From positions 1 through 43,353 of IMG/VR virus record IMGVR_UViG_3300045996_000822: a stretch of DNA of 43,353 nucleotides; one strand, written 5' to 3'. The stretch comes from a virus. The notes under the pieces are model-generated. The model searched no databases and had not been told where the DNA came from. It saw only the letters and a list, made by a program, of their open reading frames with translations. Positions 22,691 to 31,257 of the stretch are shown piece after piece. The translations under genes were made by a program, and so were the position numbers. Each line of letters starts with the position of its first letter. The stretch's first letter is position 1.

Positions 22691-23124
22691 TGGAGGCTCC
22701 TTGATCTTTGCTTAGCGTCAAAAAACGCCAAGACTAGGCACTGGAAAGAGTTCCAGTAGTAAAATATTACTAACGATACAGCAAAACCGCTCTTAGCGGC
22801 AACATAAGGTTGAGCCGCATAGCAAAAAGCAAGGGTTACAAAAAGAAAGTGTCTGTATTCAAACGCACGTTGCCACGCGAGACGGAAACGCTTATTCCCA
22901 ACCCGGATGCTGTCGGGCGTCAAGTCGTTAATCAGCACGTCAATAACCATCACCGCGCCGGCGATAGCCATTATCCACAGCAGGGTGGCACCATCCTCGG
23001 TGCGAGCGACAGAAGAAAGGCCGGAGCGGGGGTCTAGAAATGCGTTATACCAGGACACGATTGCGTCGCCCCCTGCATACAATCGTAGGAGCGACATTGC
23101 ATAATCGTTAAGTCGGTAGCGCAT
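22666..23124 (-). CDS. Membrane protein of the lysis cassette (152 aa)
   Basis: ATG 23124 was chosen; a TTG at 23151 is possible. Three or more hydrophobic helices are visible: ~45-65 (LLWIMAIAGAVMVIDVLI), ~93-110 (FLFVTLAFCYAAQPYVAA) and ~113-132 (FAVSLVIFYYWNSFQCLVLAF). The stop region overlaps the holin start by 25 nt. It could be an antiholin or a lysis timer; no family was recognised. Confidence 0.65.
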   Translation of the reverse strand: MRYRLNDYAMSLLRLYAGGDAIVSWYNAFLDPRSGLSSVARTEDGATLLWIMAIAGAVMVIDVLINDLTPDSIRVGNKRFRLAWQRAFEYRHFLFVTLAFCYAAQPYVAAKSGFAVSLVIFYYWNSFQCLVLAFFDAKQRSRSLQWQRAAHS

Positions 23125-23506
23125 GGCGGTTTCGCAATATTGGTGCGGCAACGGGTGACAGCACCACGCAAGCCAGCAGCTGCATTACCTCGAGGATTTT
23201 CACAATGGCGCGGTAAGGGCTGAAAGGCGTGGAACCATTCAGAACGTACCCGAATACATGCGTTATGACAAGCAGCGCGCACACGTTGGCGATAAGATAG
23301 CCGGCACTGCTGCGGGTTCGATAGGCGAAAAGGCCCACCAGGATCTCGGCCGAAACGCAGAACGAATAGAAATGCAGCGCGGTGTCGCTCGGCACCGGAA
23401 CAAAAACGCTCACCCCCACGACGAAGGCAAGTAGTAGCGCGCGCTGGTCGCGCATGTTAAGGCCCAAGGCCAGAACCCACAAGGCAGCGCACGCGTACAG
23501 GTACAT
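23108..23506 (-). CDS. Four-pass membrane protein (132 aa)
   Basis: Hydrophobic segments lie at ~2-18, ~23-40, ~46-64 and ~72-88, with a fifth amphipathic one near 105-122 (LEVMQLLACVVLSPVAA). It overlaps the next membrane protein gene by 17 nt and precedes holin and endolysin. This suggests a lysis-control or exclusion role, though there is no sequence signature to choose between them. Confidence 0.65.
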   Translation of the reverse strand: MYLYACAALWVLALGLNMRDQRALLLAFVVGVSVFVPVPSDTALHFYSFCVSAEILVGLFAYRTRSSAGYLIANVCALLVITHVFGYVLNGSTPFSPYRAIVKILEVMQLLACVVLSPVAAPILRNRHALPT

Positions 23507-23508
23507 AA

Positions 23509-23628
23509 TTACTTCGTGTCGGCCGGTTTGTCGACAGGGTCTTTTTCCACTGGCACGGTCTGGCGGCTCGGCGGCGGATTGCCGTTGCCAGTTTCGCCGC
23601 TGCGCTGCTGTTCGTTATCGCCTTGCAT
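23509..23628 (-). CDS. 39-aa hydrophilic protein
   Basis: ATG 23628 has AAAAGGAA 5 nt upstream. The sequence is very polar and proline-rich (MQGDNEQQRSGETGNGNPPP), with an acidic-basic tail (VEKDPVDKPADTK), likely disordered. It ends directly before the 132-aa membrane protein. Function unknown. Confidence 0.5.
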   Translation of the reverse strand: MQGDNEQQRSGETGNGNPPPSRQTVPVEKDPVDKPADTK

Positions 23629-23658
23629 GGTTTTTCCTTTTAGTGAAGGGACAGTTTT

Positions 23659-23680
23659 CCCGCCTGCATTATGCGGCGGG
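23659..23680. other. Strong hairpin between tail and lysis genes
   Basis: CCCGCC (23659-23664) and GGCGGG (23675-23680) enclose TGCATTATGC, whose inner bases also pair. It marks the boundary between the tail-fibre genes and the lysis cassette. On neither strand does a T-run follow the stem, so intrinsic termination is not supported; partial attenuation or RNA processing is possible. Confidence 0.4.
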
Positions 23681-23698
23681 CTTGGCGACACGTCAACG

Positions 23699-24094
23699 TT
23701 AGACCGGCCTTGCTGCGGCGCGAATGAAGAGTTCATCAACTTCCGCCTCGGTCTTGCCAATCGCGGCCGGGATAGCCAGGACCAGCGGGTGATTGCGCTC
23801 CATCGTCAGGGCCTTGTCCCAATACACCTGGGCCAGTGCTCGGTCTTCCTCGGGCAGCATCTCCTCGATGAAAGCGCGGATGGCCGGCATCCATCCGGCC
23901 TCAACCAGTTCCAGGTGAGCATTCAGCATGGGGATGCGATCAGGCACCACGGGGGCCGGATTGGACCGCTCGTAAATCTCCGCGATCTCGGCCGGGGTGG
24001 CGTCGCGTAATACGCCATCCTCCATCACGTGGATTGCGCCAGGCGTGACCACTGGCGGCTCGGCTTCTGGAACCTCGATCATTTCATCGCTCAT
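23699..24094 (-). CDS. Tail-fibre-assembly-like protein (131 aa)
   Basis: Follows the fibre gene with an ATGA overlap. An acidic N-terminus (MSDEMIEVPEAEPP) leads to RDATPAEIAEIYERSN, a layout found in small phage proteins encoded next to tail fibres. The C-terminal half (~60-131) is helical and alanine-rich. A fibre chaperone or tip component is inferred mainly from position. Confidence 0.55.
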   Translation of the reverse strand: MSDEMIEVPEAEPPVVTPGAIHVMEDGVLRDATPAEIAEIYERSNPAPVVPDRIPMLNAHLELVEAGWMPAIRAFIEEMLPEEDRALAQVYWDKALTMERNHPLVLAIPAAIGKTEAEVDELFIRAAARPV

Positions 24095-25461
24095 ACGACC
24101 CCCGCTACATTACGAATGCCGTACACCCGAACGGTGCCGGCGGTGAAGTTTGCACCCGCGCCCCAGTACAGACGGAAGCCCGTGAGCGGGCCTGTGCCTT
24201 GGTAGCCGAATGCGGAAAACAAATCCAGACTAGCTGCGGTGTCAAGACGACGTTGCAAACCACGCCTAACAATGGTTGCACGATCACTGTTTGCACCTAA
24301 TACTTCTATTACCCCCGTGAATTCTCGAACACCGCTAGCGTCGGATGGGGATATGGAGATTTGGGTATTCAAGAGATTAGCAGCGAGATAATTAGAGCCA
24401 GCGTCAACGGCACCAGCTTTAGCAATCCGCATGGCAAGGAAATTCGCGGCGGCACTGGACGCTGCGTTGTTGACGACAATCTCGTAGCGGTCATAGTCGG
24501 CCGTGAAAGCGTTCAGGAAGTCGATGTTCGCCACCGCGCTGCTGACCGTGGCTGTCCCGAGCAGCGTCATGGTCTGCGCCGGAGATACGGCGGCAAGGCC
24601 GTTGCGACGGCGCACCGTGACGCGGAATCGGCTCACCAGCGTTTCGGAGCGAACGTCCACGATATCGCCGGGGCTGAGCGTTTGTGTTCCTCCCGACACG
24701 ATATGGTTCGCGCTCTCGACCAATCGCGGGTTGCCGGTCACCAGGTATTCGCGCTTGGCCCCGATCTGCGGCGCATCCGTATAGCCAAGGATATCGCCCG
24801 ACCCCGTGAGCCGGAACATGTTCCCTCCCGTGCCCCAGATATCCGGGGTTGAGGTAAGCGCCACCTCGTTGCCTTGCCGCTCGTTGAGCGCCCCGGTCAG
24901 CGATCCGCCCGCCACACCGCCTGCCGGGCCCATGGCGCCGTCCGCGCCGCGCTGACCGGTGACCGAGATATTCCAGGTCGCCACCGTGCCGCTACCGCCC
25001 ACGATATCGACGGTAACCGTGAGCGTGGTGCCGCTGTACGACGCCACCGTGCCGCTCATGTACTGCGCCGGGTTCGAAGGGTTGACCGCACTCACCCGGA
25101 TGCCGGCCACGAACGACTTGCCGGCCGGGACGGTGAACGCCTTGGTGCCCGTACCGATGGCGAGCGACGACGTGCTGCTGGCCGTGAGCCCGGTGGCGCT
25201 GACTGCGGCGATGGCCGCGCTGTCCGATGCCGACTGCGCGGCCCCGGTGGCCGTGGTGGCGGCTGTCGACGCCGTGGTGGCGCTGGCGAAGGCGTCTACG
25301 GCGTTGTTGTAGACGTTCGTTGCCGTGGCGCCGAACTGCGTCACCGCGTTGACCAGCCAGGTGATGAACGCATCCACCCGGGCGGAGAACGTGGCGCGGT
25401 CGCCGCGTTGAATCGGCGGAGTCGGAACCGGATCGATACCGGGCGGTGGAGTTTGTGCCAT
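24091..25461 (-). CDS. Tail fibre / receptor-binding protein
   Basis: This 456-aa protein begins MAQTPPPGIDPVPTPPIQRGD, a typical fibre attachment start. Then comes a helical Ala/Thr/Ser-rich trimerisation segment (~40-100, ASATTASTAATTATGAAQSA) and beta-rich domains. A short collagen-like insert (GQRGADGAMGPAGG, ~168-182) and a large beta C-terminal domain (~200-456) follow, probably the receptor-binding part. It is coupled to the upstream tail-tip gene (start and stop share base 25461) and is the only large fibre candidate in the tail module. Confidence 0.8.
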   Translation of the reverse strand: MAQTPPPGIDPVPTPPIQRGDRATFSARVDAFITWLVNAVTQFGATATNVYNNAVDAFASATTASTAATTATGAAQSASDSAAIAAVSATGLTASSTSSLAIGTGTKAFTVPAGKSFVAGIRVSAVNPSNPAQYMSGTVASYSGTTLTVTVDIVGGSGTVATWNISVTGQRGADGAMGPAGGVAGGSLTGALNERQGNEVALTSTPDIWGTGGNMFRLTGSGDILGYTDAPQIGAKREYLVTGNPRLVESANHIVSGGTQTLSPGDIVDVRSETLVSRFRVTVRRRNGLAAVSPAQTMTLLGTATVSSAVANIDFLNAFTADYDRYEIVVNNAASSAAANFLAMRIAKAGAVDAGSNYLAANLLNTQISISPSDASGVREFTGVIEVLGANSDRATIVRRGLQRRLDTAASLDLFSAFGYQGTGPLTGFRLYWGAGANFTAGTVRVYGIRNVAGVV

Positions 25462-26429
25462 TATACGAATCCTCTAACAGATAAATTAAGGGTGCGGTCC
25501 GGCCAGGTGTTGTAATCCATCTCACCGCTCATGATGCCGAACGTGCTCATTTTAGTATGGTATTGGGCAATACTACCGATAACCGCCACCGGCACGTCGA
25601 GTAAATTCTGCAGAGTCTGGATCACGTCGTCGGTATCTTCGAGCGCCACCTTGAGCGACAGGGTAAGGTTCGTCGCGCTCAGGCCGCGCCGGATGGTGAT
25701 TTCGCCGTATCCGTTCTCTTTGAAATACGCGTAGGACTTGGGCGCCACGCGCGAGTTGCGCTCAGGGATGCCGATCGGCTTGACGTCGCCCACGGCGATC
25801 ATGCCCACCTTCGCGTCGCCCGTGCCCTTCTTCAACGTGATGGTAAGCTCCGACGCACCATAAGGCTGGATGCCGGTGGCGACGAACTGGGTCTGCGGCT
25901 TGAACTGGTCGAAGAAATACTCGTAGTAGTCGGCCGGCATGCTGCCTTCGAGCGGCACGTCGCCGCCGGTGGTGTAGATCACTTCGCCGCCTGGCGCCGT
26001 CTTGTCCACGATGCTGATCGTATCCGCATCGAGGCCAAACAGGGAAATACCATTGTGCGGGCCCGGCCGCAGCGTGATCACCAGCGGCGAGGCGCCCGCC
26101 GTCTGCGTGGAGATCGTGCCGTCGAACATGGCGCGCTTGTTCGACGGGCCCACCTCCGCCCACCAGGTGGGTGTGCCGGAGATGTTGAACTGCGATGCGG
26201 GCTTCGTTGGGTCTTTGCCGGTGTTGCCTGATTTCAAGCTCTCATAAACTTTATGTGTCGATACTACGTGCACACGGTCGCCCTCGGCATACGTCACGCC
26301 AGCGGCCCAGGCCGGGTTATCGTCCTCCGGCATGGCCACGCCGCCCTCAGTGATCGACGTGATCCGGCTGTCGTCGAACGTCACCGGCACCAGGATGCTG
26401 GTGTAGTCGTCCTCGTCGTCCCAGCTCAT
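25461..26429 (-). CDS. Tail-tip protein with carbohydrate-binding-like motif
   Basis: This 322-aa protein immediately follows the tape measure gene (ATGA overlap). Residues ~40-70 (AWAAGVTYAEGDRVHVVSTH, then Y) match the W-x-G-x-Y-x-x-GD-V pattern of family 5/12 carbohydrate-binding modules. The C-terminal part (~190-322) is beta-rich and ends with MSGEMDYNTWPDRTLNLSV. By position it should be a distal tail or tip protein. I see no separate lambda M/L/K/I/J-type genes, so it and the fibre may make up the whole tip. Confidence 0.65.
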   Translation of the reverse strand: MSWDDEDDYTSILVPVTFDDSRITSITEGGVAMPEDDNPAWAAGVTYAEGDRVHVVSTHKVYESLKSGNTGKDPTKPASQFNISGTPTWWAEVGPSNKRAMFDGTISTQTAGASPLVITLRPGPHNGISLFGLDADTISIVDKTAPGGEVIYTTGGDVPLEGSMPADYYEYFFDQFKPQTQFVATGIQPYGASELTITLKKGTGDAKVGMIAVGDVKPIGIPERNSRVAPKSYAYFKENGYGEITIRRGLSATNLTLSLKVALEDTDDVIQTLQNLLDVPVAVIGSIAQYHTKMSTFGIMSGEMDYNTWPDRTLNLSVRGFV

Positions 26430-29400
26430 GCTTCCACCGTACGCATGGCGTTGCCGCCGGAGGTGACCTGATCCACGTAATCGGTGAGCTGGCTGATTTT
26501 CTGGTTCATCGTCTGCAACTCCGTGATAACTGAACTACCGGCCATTGTATCCGACTGTTGCCCGGTTGCACTCGGTTGTTGCCAGTTCACGGCGCCGGTG
26601 ACGGGGGCCGCGGCGGTCGGCATCGGCGCCCCGGTGATAGCCGAGTTGAACCGCGCCAGCGCGTCGTGCACCTGCAGCACGCTGTTGTTGACGCCGTTCA
26701 GCGCGTCCACCTGTTGTTGGGCGGCCGTCACCATCTTGTCGAGGCGTTCGATCTCGGCATTGTATTGGCTGGTGGCGGCGTCCTTCTGCTCGATCAGGGC
26801 CGCGAGCTGGCGCTCGTCGATCGTCAGCTGCGTTTCGGTGATGCCGTTGAGGGCGGCAATGTCGCTGGCCGTGCGCGCGGTGGCCTTCACATATTCCAGG
26901 TAACTGCCGTAATCCTCCATCGAGGTCTGGCCCACCGTCTGCAGGGCCGCGGCCAGGTCGCCGGCGGTCGGCAGCACGCCACTTGCGCGGGCGGTCTTGA
27001 GCGCCGCGGCGATCTGGTCGGATGCCACTTGCCGGCTGGCGCTGCGCGCGGCGTCGCTGTCCACCGACAGGCCGCCCAGCGTGGACTTCAACGCTTGCGA
27101 CAGGTCGCGGGTGTTGCCGATCGACACATTCACGTCGTCGATGTGCTTTTGCAGTTGGGTCATTACGTCCTGGTAAGCCGTGGTGACGGTGTTCTTCTCC
27201 GCGTTCACGGCGCGTTGCAGGGCGCCGAGGGCGTCTTGCGCATCCTTGATGCGTTGAGCCCTTAGCTTCTCGGCCGCCGCCGTGGCGTCTTCGGTGGCCT
27301 TCTTTTCGTCTTGCAGCGCGTACAGGCGCAGGTACAGAGGCCGCAGGCTCTCGTCCACCGCGGCCAGTTCGATCTGGCGGCGCAGCGCGAGCGCGCCTAC
27401 GGAATCGCCCTCGGCCTCCATGATTTGAATTTGCACGTTCTGGCGAGCGGCGAGCAGTTGCGCGGCCTTCTCCTCCAGGGCGTTGAGGTCTTGGAGCGCG
27501 TGCACACGGGCCAGCAGCGGGCGCAGGCTCGCGTCCACCGAGGCCATCTCGATCTGGCGTTGCGCGGCCAGCGCACCGGCCGAGTCGCCCGACAATTCCA
27601 TGATCTGGATTTCGAGTTGCCGCTTCTCGGCCGCCGTGGCCGCAAGCGCCGCTTCATCCTCGCGCGCGTAGATGAGCTGCTGCAGGGGCCTCAGCGTCTC
27701 GTCCATGGCCGCCAGTTCGATCTGGCGCCGTGCGGCCAGCGCGCCAGCAGCGTCGCCTGAGATCTCCATCAGGCGGATTTCCATATCCTGGCGGGTCGAT
27801 GCCAGCTGCGCGGCGCGTGCCGCCGTCTCGGTTGCGGCGTCGGCCACGGCCTTGAACGCAGGTGCGATTGCCAGCAGCGCGGCGAACGTCTTGGCACCTT
27901 CCTCGGTGGCCAGCGCGCCGGAGTTGGCCATGCCCTGCACCAGGGCCTTGAACTCGTCGTTAGTATCCACCGTGGCGTGGCCCAGTGCGGCCATGCGCTC
28001 GGTGACTTGCTTCTGCACCGGGGCCAGGCGTTCGGCTTCGGTCAGGAAGTTGGCGGTGAAGAAATCGGTTTGCGTTGCCAGCGCGTCGACGCCGCCGGCG
28101 AACTTGATCAAGCGTTCGCGAGCTTCGATCGACGCCAGGCCGACCGCGCCGAACGCTTTGGCGCCGTCCACTCCCAACACCTGCATGATGGCGTTCGTGT
28201 TGGCGAACTCGGTGGCGAGGCGCTGCAGCGTGGTGCTTGCGGTTTCGCCCTCGGCGGCAAAGCTGGCGATGTTCGGGACCAGCGTAGTGGCCAGCGCGTT
28301 GCCCACGTCCTTGAGCATGTCGACCACCTGCTGCTCGCGCTTGGTCGCGTCCTTGTCCCACGTGATGTTGGTGGTGAGCTTGAACGCCTCCAGGCTATCG
28401 GTCGACACGTTGAGCGACGTGGCCAGGGCCTTGGACGTTTCGAGCATCATCGAGAACGAATCGGACAGGCCATCAATCACCGATTGGTCCAGCCCGCTTT
28501 TCAAGGTGTAATTCTTGTCGCTGCGGAAAATGCCGCCCTTCTCGAGCACCTTGGCCCAGTTCTCGCCGAATAGCCCGGTCGAGTCGAACGTGGTGGACAT
28601 GCCCGAGCTGGTGATCTCCGGATTTTTACGGCCGAACAGTTTCGACACCGGGGCCAGCCCGGAGAGAATATTGGCGGTGCTGTTGCTGAACCCCAGCTTG
28701 CGGAATATCTGGTCCACCAGGTTAATGCCGCTGCCCAGGTTCTGGCCCAGCTTGTTCACGCTGCCGTTGTTGAAATCCCAGCCCTGCTTGTACAGGCTAT
28801 TCGACGCCATCATGCCGCTAATGATCCACCCGATCACCGGGATTGCGTTGGCGAAGCTGGCGCCGGCGCCAGCCGCGGAGCCCGCTGCCAGGTTCGTGCC
28901 CGCCACTCCGGACATGCCCGCGCCGAACTCGGCCACGGCGGCCGAGCCGAAGGTGGTCCCCATGCTGGTGAGCGTCGTACCCAGCGAACTGGCGATGCCG
29001 CCGGCAAAGCCGCTATAGATACTTTTACCGATCGACAGCAAGGTGGAAGCATTGCCTAGCAGGCTGCCGTCGCTAGACCCACCGCCCCCGCCGAAGGCCG
29101 AGGCGAGCGACGACAGCCCGCCGCCGTCCACGCTGGCGTTGCCCTGCAGGTTGATGATCCATTTCTTCAAGGTCTGCTGATACAGCCAGTCGAAGAAAAC
29201 GTTCTTGAACGTGTCCTTGAGCCTGGTGGCCGCGTCCTTGCCGCCGTCGACGATCGAGATGAAAGTATCGTGGGCCGTCTTCTCGATCGACTCCCACATG
29301 TCTTTGGTCTTCTGCAATTCCGCGAGCTGACCGGTGGCCTGGGCACCGCGGCGTTTAAGTTCGATCAGCTCGGTGAGGTACGCGATCTCTTTCTCGTCCA

Positions 29401-31240
29401 GTTCCAGGTCAACGCGCCGCGCCAGCCGGTCTTCCAGCCGCTTGATCGTCACCATCTCGATGGCCTCGGCCGTCATGCCGAAAGTGGCCACCAGGTTCTC
29501 GGCCGACTCGGCCTCGGTGCGCGCGCTCTCGATCGTCTTGCGCCGGCTGTCGTCCAGTTCCTCGACCGCTCTTTGCACGGCTTCCGCGCTGGCCTTGGCC
29601 TTCGCGTTGGCCGCTATCGTGTCCTCGTTCGCGCCTAGCGTTTCGATCAGGGCGCGGTAATAGGCTTCTTCGGCGGCGGTCAGTTTGATCTTTCCCGTGG
29701 CGAGTCCCTGGTCGAGCGCAAGCGCCATCTCCTGGCTCTTGGTCAACTTATCCAGGCCCTTGGCTTCCCGGTCGGTGGCCATCACCAGGGTGCTGGCAGC
29801 ATCGACGAGCGCCGCGTACCGGCCGAGCCGGTCATCCTCGGTCTTCTTTGTCGCGGCCGACGCCTTCTCGCGCGCGTCGGCGGCCTTTTTTACGGCCTTC
29901 TGCTGGGCCTCGCTCAGCGCCTCTTCGCGCTTGATCTGCGCTTCATAGGTCTGCTTGGCAAGCGCCTCTGTCTTGCGGATATATTCGGCTTCGCTGATAG
30001 CACCGTTCGTGCGGCTGTCCTGCAGGTTCTTGAGGGCGATCAGATAGTCCTGGCTCGCGGCGTCCAGGATCTTGTATTCACCCAGCACGTCGGCCGTGTT
30101 CCGCTTGCGCGATTCGGCATCTTTCGCGCGCGCCTCAGCGGCCCTGGCGGCGGCCCCCAAAACTGCCTTGCTGGTCGTGTCGACCTGACGGCGCTCCTCT
30201 TCGGCTTCCGCTACCCTCGCGCGGCCCACTTCCTGCACCAGTCGGAGGGTCGATCCGTCCATCAGCCCCTGCAGCCCTCGGCTAAACAGAATGCCCGCCT
30301 GCCCGGCGAGTACGCCAATGTCTTTACCGATAGTCTGGAACGTATAGGCGACGTTCAGGCCGAACACCGTCAGCGCTTCGAAAATCATGGTGAGGCCCTG
30401 GTGGAGCGGGCCCAAGGCGTTCACCGCCTCGCCTTCTTTCGTGGCCTCGCCGGCCACGGCCTTCATGATGGCTTGCAGATCCACCAGGGCGCCCGACAGC
30501 GAGGTGACCCCCTCGCGCGCGGAATCGCCAAAGCCGGACTGGTTGAAGGTAACCAGTGTTTGATTCCACGTGTCTGCTAGCGCGGATATATCGCCGTTCA
30601 AGGTGTTGGCCTGCAGCGCCATTGCGCCGGCGAAGTTCACTTCGCCGATCTGCATCAGGTATTTTTCGATATCGTTGGCGCTGTTTTTAACCGTGGTGGT
30701 GACGCCTTGGAAAGTGAAAGAGACGTTATCGCCTTCCTTCTTGGACTTGACCCCGAATTCCTTGAGACGTTCGAATTCCCCGGTGGCGGCGTCGGCCACG
30801 GCTTCGATCAGCTGGTTCAAGTCCTTGCCCATCGCGGAGGCAGTATTGCCGTACGAGGTCAGCGCGCGCTCTGATGGCGTCAAGCCTAGATTGCGCAGCT
30901 TGAGGAAAGCCTCGGTGACCTCGCCGACGCTGTATGGTGTACGCGAGGCGAACTCCTGTATCACCGCGAATACTTCCTTGGCCGACTTGCTCGACCCGGT
31001 GACCGCGATCAGCGACGCGTTAAGCTTGTCGAATTCGCGTTGAGCACCGATCAGTTGCCCGACCAGTGCGGAAATGCCGAGGCCCGCTCCGATACCCGCA
31101 AGCAAGCCTTTGAACTGCTCCACCGCGCGGCTCATCTGTGCGAGAGGTCGATTCACCTCCTGCCGTGCGCGCTCCATGTCTTGCCGGAGGCGCGCAATAT
31201 CGGCACGGAGCCGGATCTCTACGTCGCTAACGATGGCCAT
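26426..31240 (-). CDS. Tape measure protein
   Basis: At 1604 aa this is the largest gene of the phage. The N-terminus has the classical tape measure domain: RLRADIARLRQDMERARQEV, then GLGISALVGQLIGAQREFD and ASRTPYSVGEVTEAF (~110-125). Long coiled coils follow (~370-700), then a hydrophobic Gly/Ala/Ser-rich membrane-active region (~720-840). More coils and three tandem ~58-aa repeats come next (~1147-1325), with a helical C-terminus. It sets tail length and is probably injected with DNA. At roughly 1.5 Å per residue a tail of about 240 nm would be expected, which fits a long non-contractile tail. Confidence 0.93.
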   Translation of the reverse strand: MAIVSDVEIRLRADIARLRQDMERARQEVNRPLAQMSRAVEQFKGLLAGIGAGLGISALVGQLIGAQREFDKLNASLIAVTGSSKSAKEVFAVIQEFASRTPYSVGEVTEAFLKLRNLGLTPSERALTSYGNTASAMGKDLNQLIEAVADAATGEFERLKEFGVKSKKEGDNVSFTFQGVTTTVKNSANDIEKYLMQIGEVNFAGAMALQANTLNGDISALADTWNQTLVTFNQSGFGDSAREGVTSLSGALVDLQAIMKAVAGEATKEGEAVNALGPLHQGLTMIFEALTVFGLNVAYTFQTIGKDIGVLAGQAGILFSRGLQGLMDGSTLRLVQEVGRARVAEAEEERRQVDTTSKAVLGAAARAAEARAKDAESRKRNTADVLGEYKILDAASQDYLIALKNLQDSRTNGAISEAEYIRKTEALAKQTYEAQIKREEALSEAQQKAVKKAADAREKASAATKKTEDDRLGRYAALVDAASTLVMATDREAKGLDKLTKSQEMALALDQGLATGKIKLTAAEEAYYRALIETLGANEDTIAANAKAKASAEAVQRAVEELDDSRRKTIESARTEAESAENLVATFGMTAEAIEMVTIKRLEDRLARRVDLELDEKEIAYLTELIELKRRGAQATGQLAELQKTKDMWESIEKTAHDTFISIVDGGKDAATRLKDTFKNVFFDWLYQQTLKKWIINLQGNASVDGGGLSSLASAFGGGGGSSDGSLLGNASTLLSIGKSIYSGFAGGIASSLGTTLTSMGTTFGSAAVAEFGAGMSGVAGTNLAAGSAAGAGASFANAIPVIGWIISGMMASNSLYKQGWDFNNGSVNKLGQNLGSGINLVDQIFRKLGFSNSTANILSGLAPVSKLFGRKNPEITSSGMSTTFDSTGLFGENWAKVLEKGGIFRSDKNYTLKSGLDQSVIDGLSDSFSMMLETSKALATSLNVSTDSLEAFKLTTNITWDKDATKREQQVVDMLKDVGNALATTLVPNIASFAAEGETASTTLQRLATEFANTNAIMQVLGVDGAKAFGAVGLASIEARERLIKFAGGVDALATQTDFFTANFLTEAERLAPVQKQVTERMAALGHATVDTNDEFKALVQGMANSGALATEEGAKTFAALLAIAPAFKAVADAATETAARAAQLASTRQDMEIRLMEISGDAAGALAARRQIELAAMDETLRPLQQLIYAREDEAALAATAAEKRQLEIQIMELSGDSAGALAAQRQIEMASVDASLRPLLARVHALQDLNALEEKAAQLLAARQNVQIQIMEAEGDSVGALALRRQIELAAVDESLRPLYLRLYALQDEKKATEDATAAAEKLRAQRIKDAQDALGALQRAVNAEKNTVTTAYQDVMTQLQKHIDDVNVSIGNTRDLSQALKSTLGGLSVDSDAARSASRQVASDQIAAALKTARASGVLPTAGDLAAALQTVGQTSMEDYGSYLEYVKATARTASDIAALNGITETQLTIDERQLAALIEQKDAATSQYNAEIERLDKMVTAAQQQVDALNGVNNSVLQVHDALARFNSAITGAPMPTAAAPVTGAVNWQQPSATGQQSDTMAGSSVITELQTMNQKISQLTDYVDQVTSGGNAMRTVEA
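27265..27800 (-). repeat. Three tandem ~58-aa repeats in the tape measure gene
   Basis: The units share GDxxGALAxxRQIExAxxDxxLRPL followed by xxxYAxxD-like residues: MEISGDAAGALAARRQIELA, MELSGDSAGALAAQRQIEMA and MEAEGDSVGALALRRQIELA. They are divergent enough to be stable yet clearly homologous, so intragenic duplication could have lengthened the tail in steps. Confidence 0.85.
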
Positions 31241-31257
31241 TGCGCGGTGGTTCCTTC

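Noticed and set aside
23659-23680. Rho-independent terminator before the lysis cassette
   Set aside because: The hairpin is strong, but no T-run follows on either strand.
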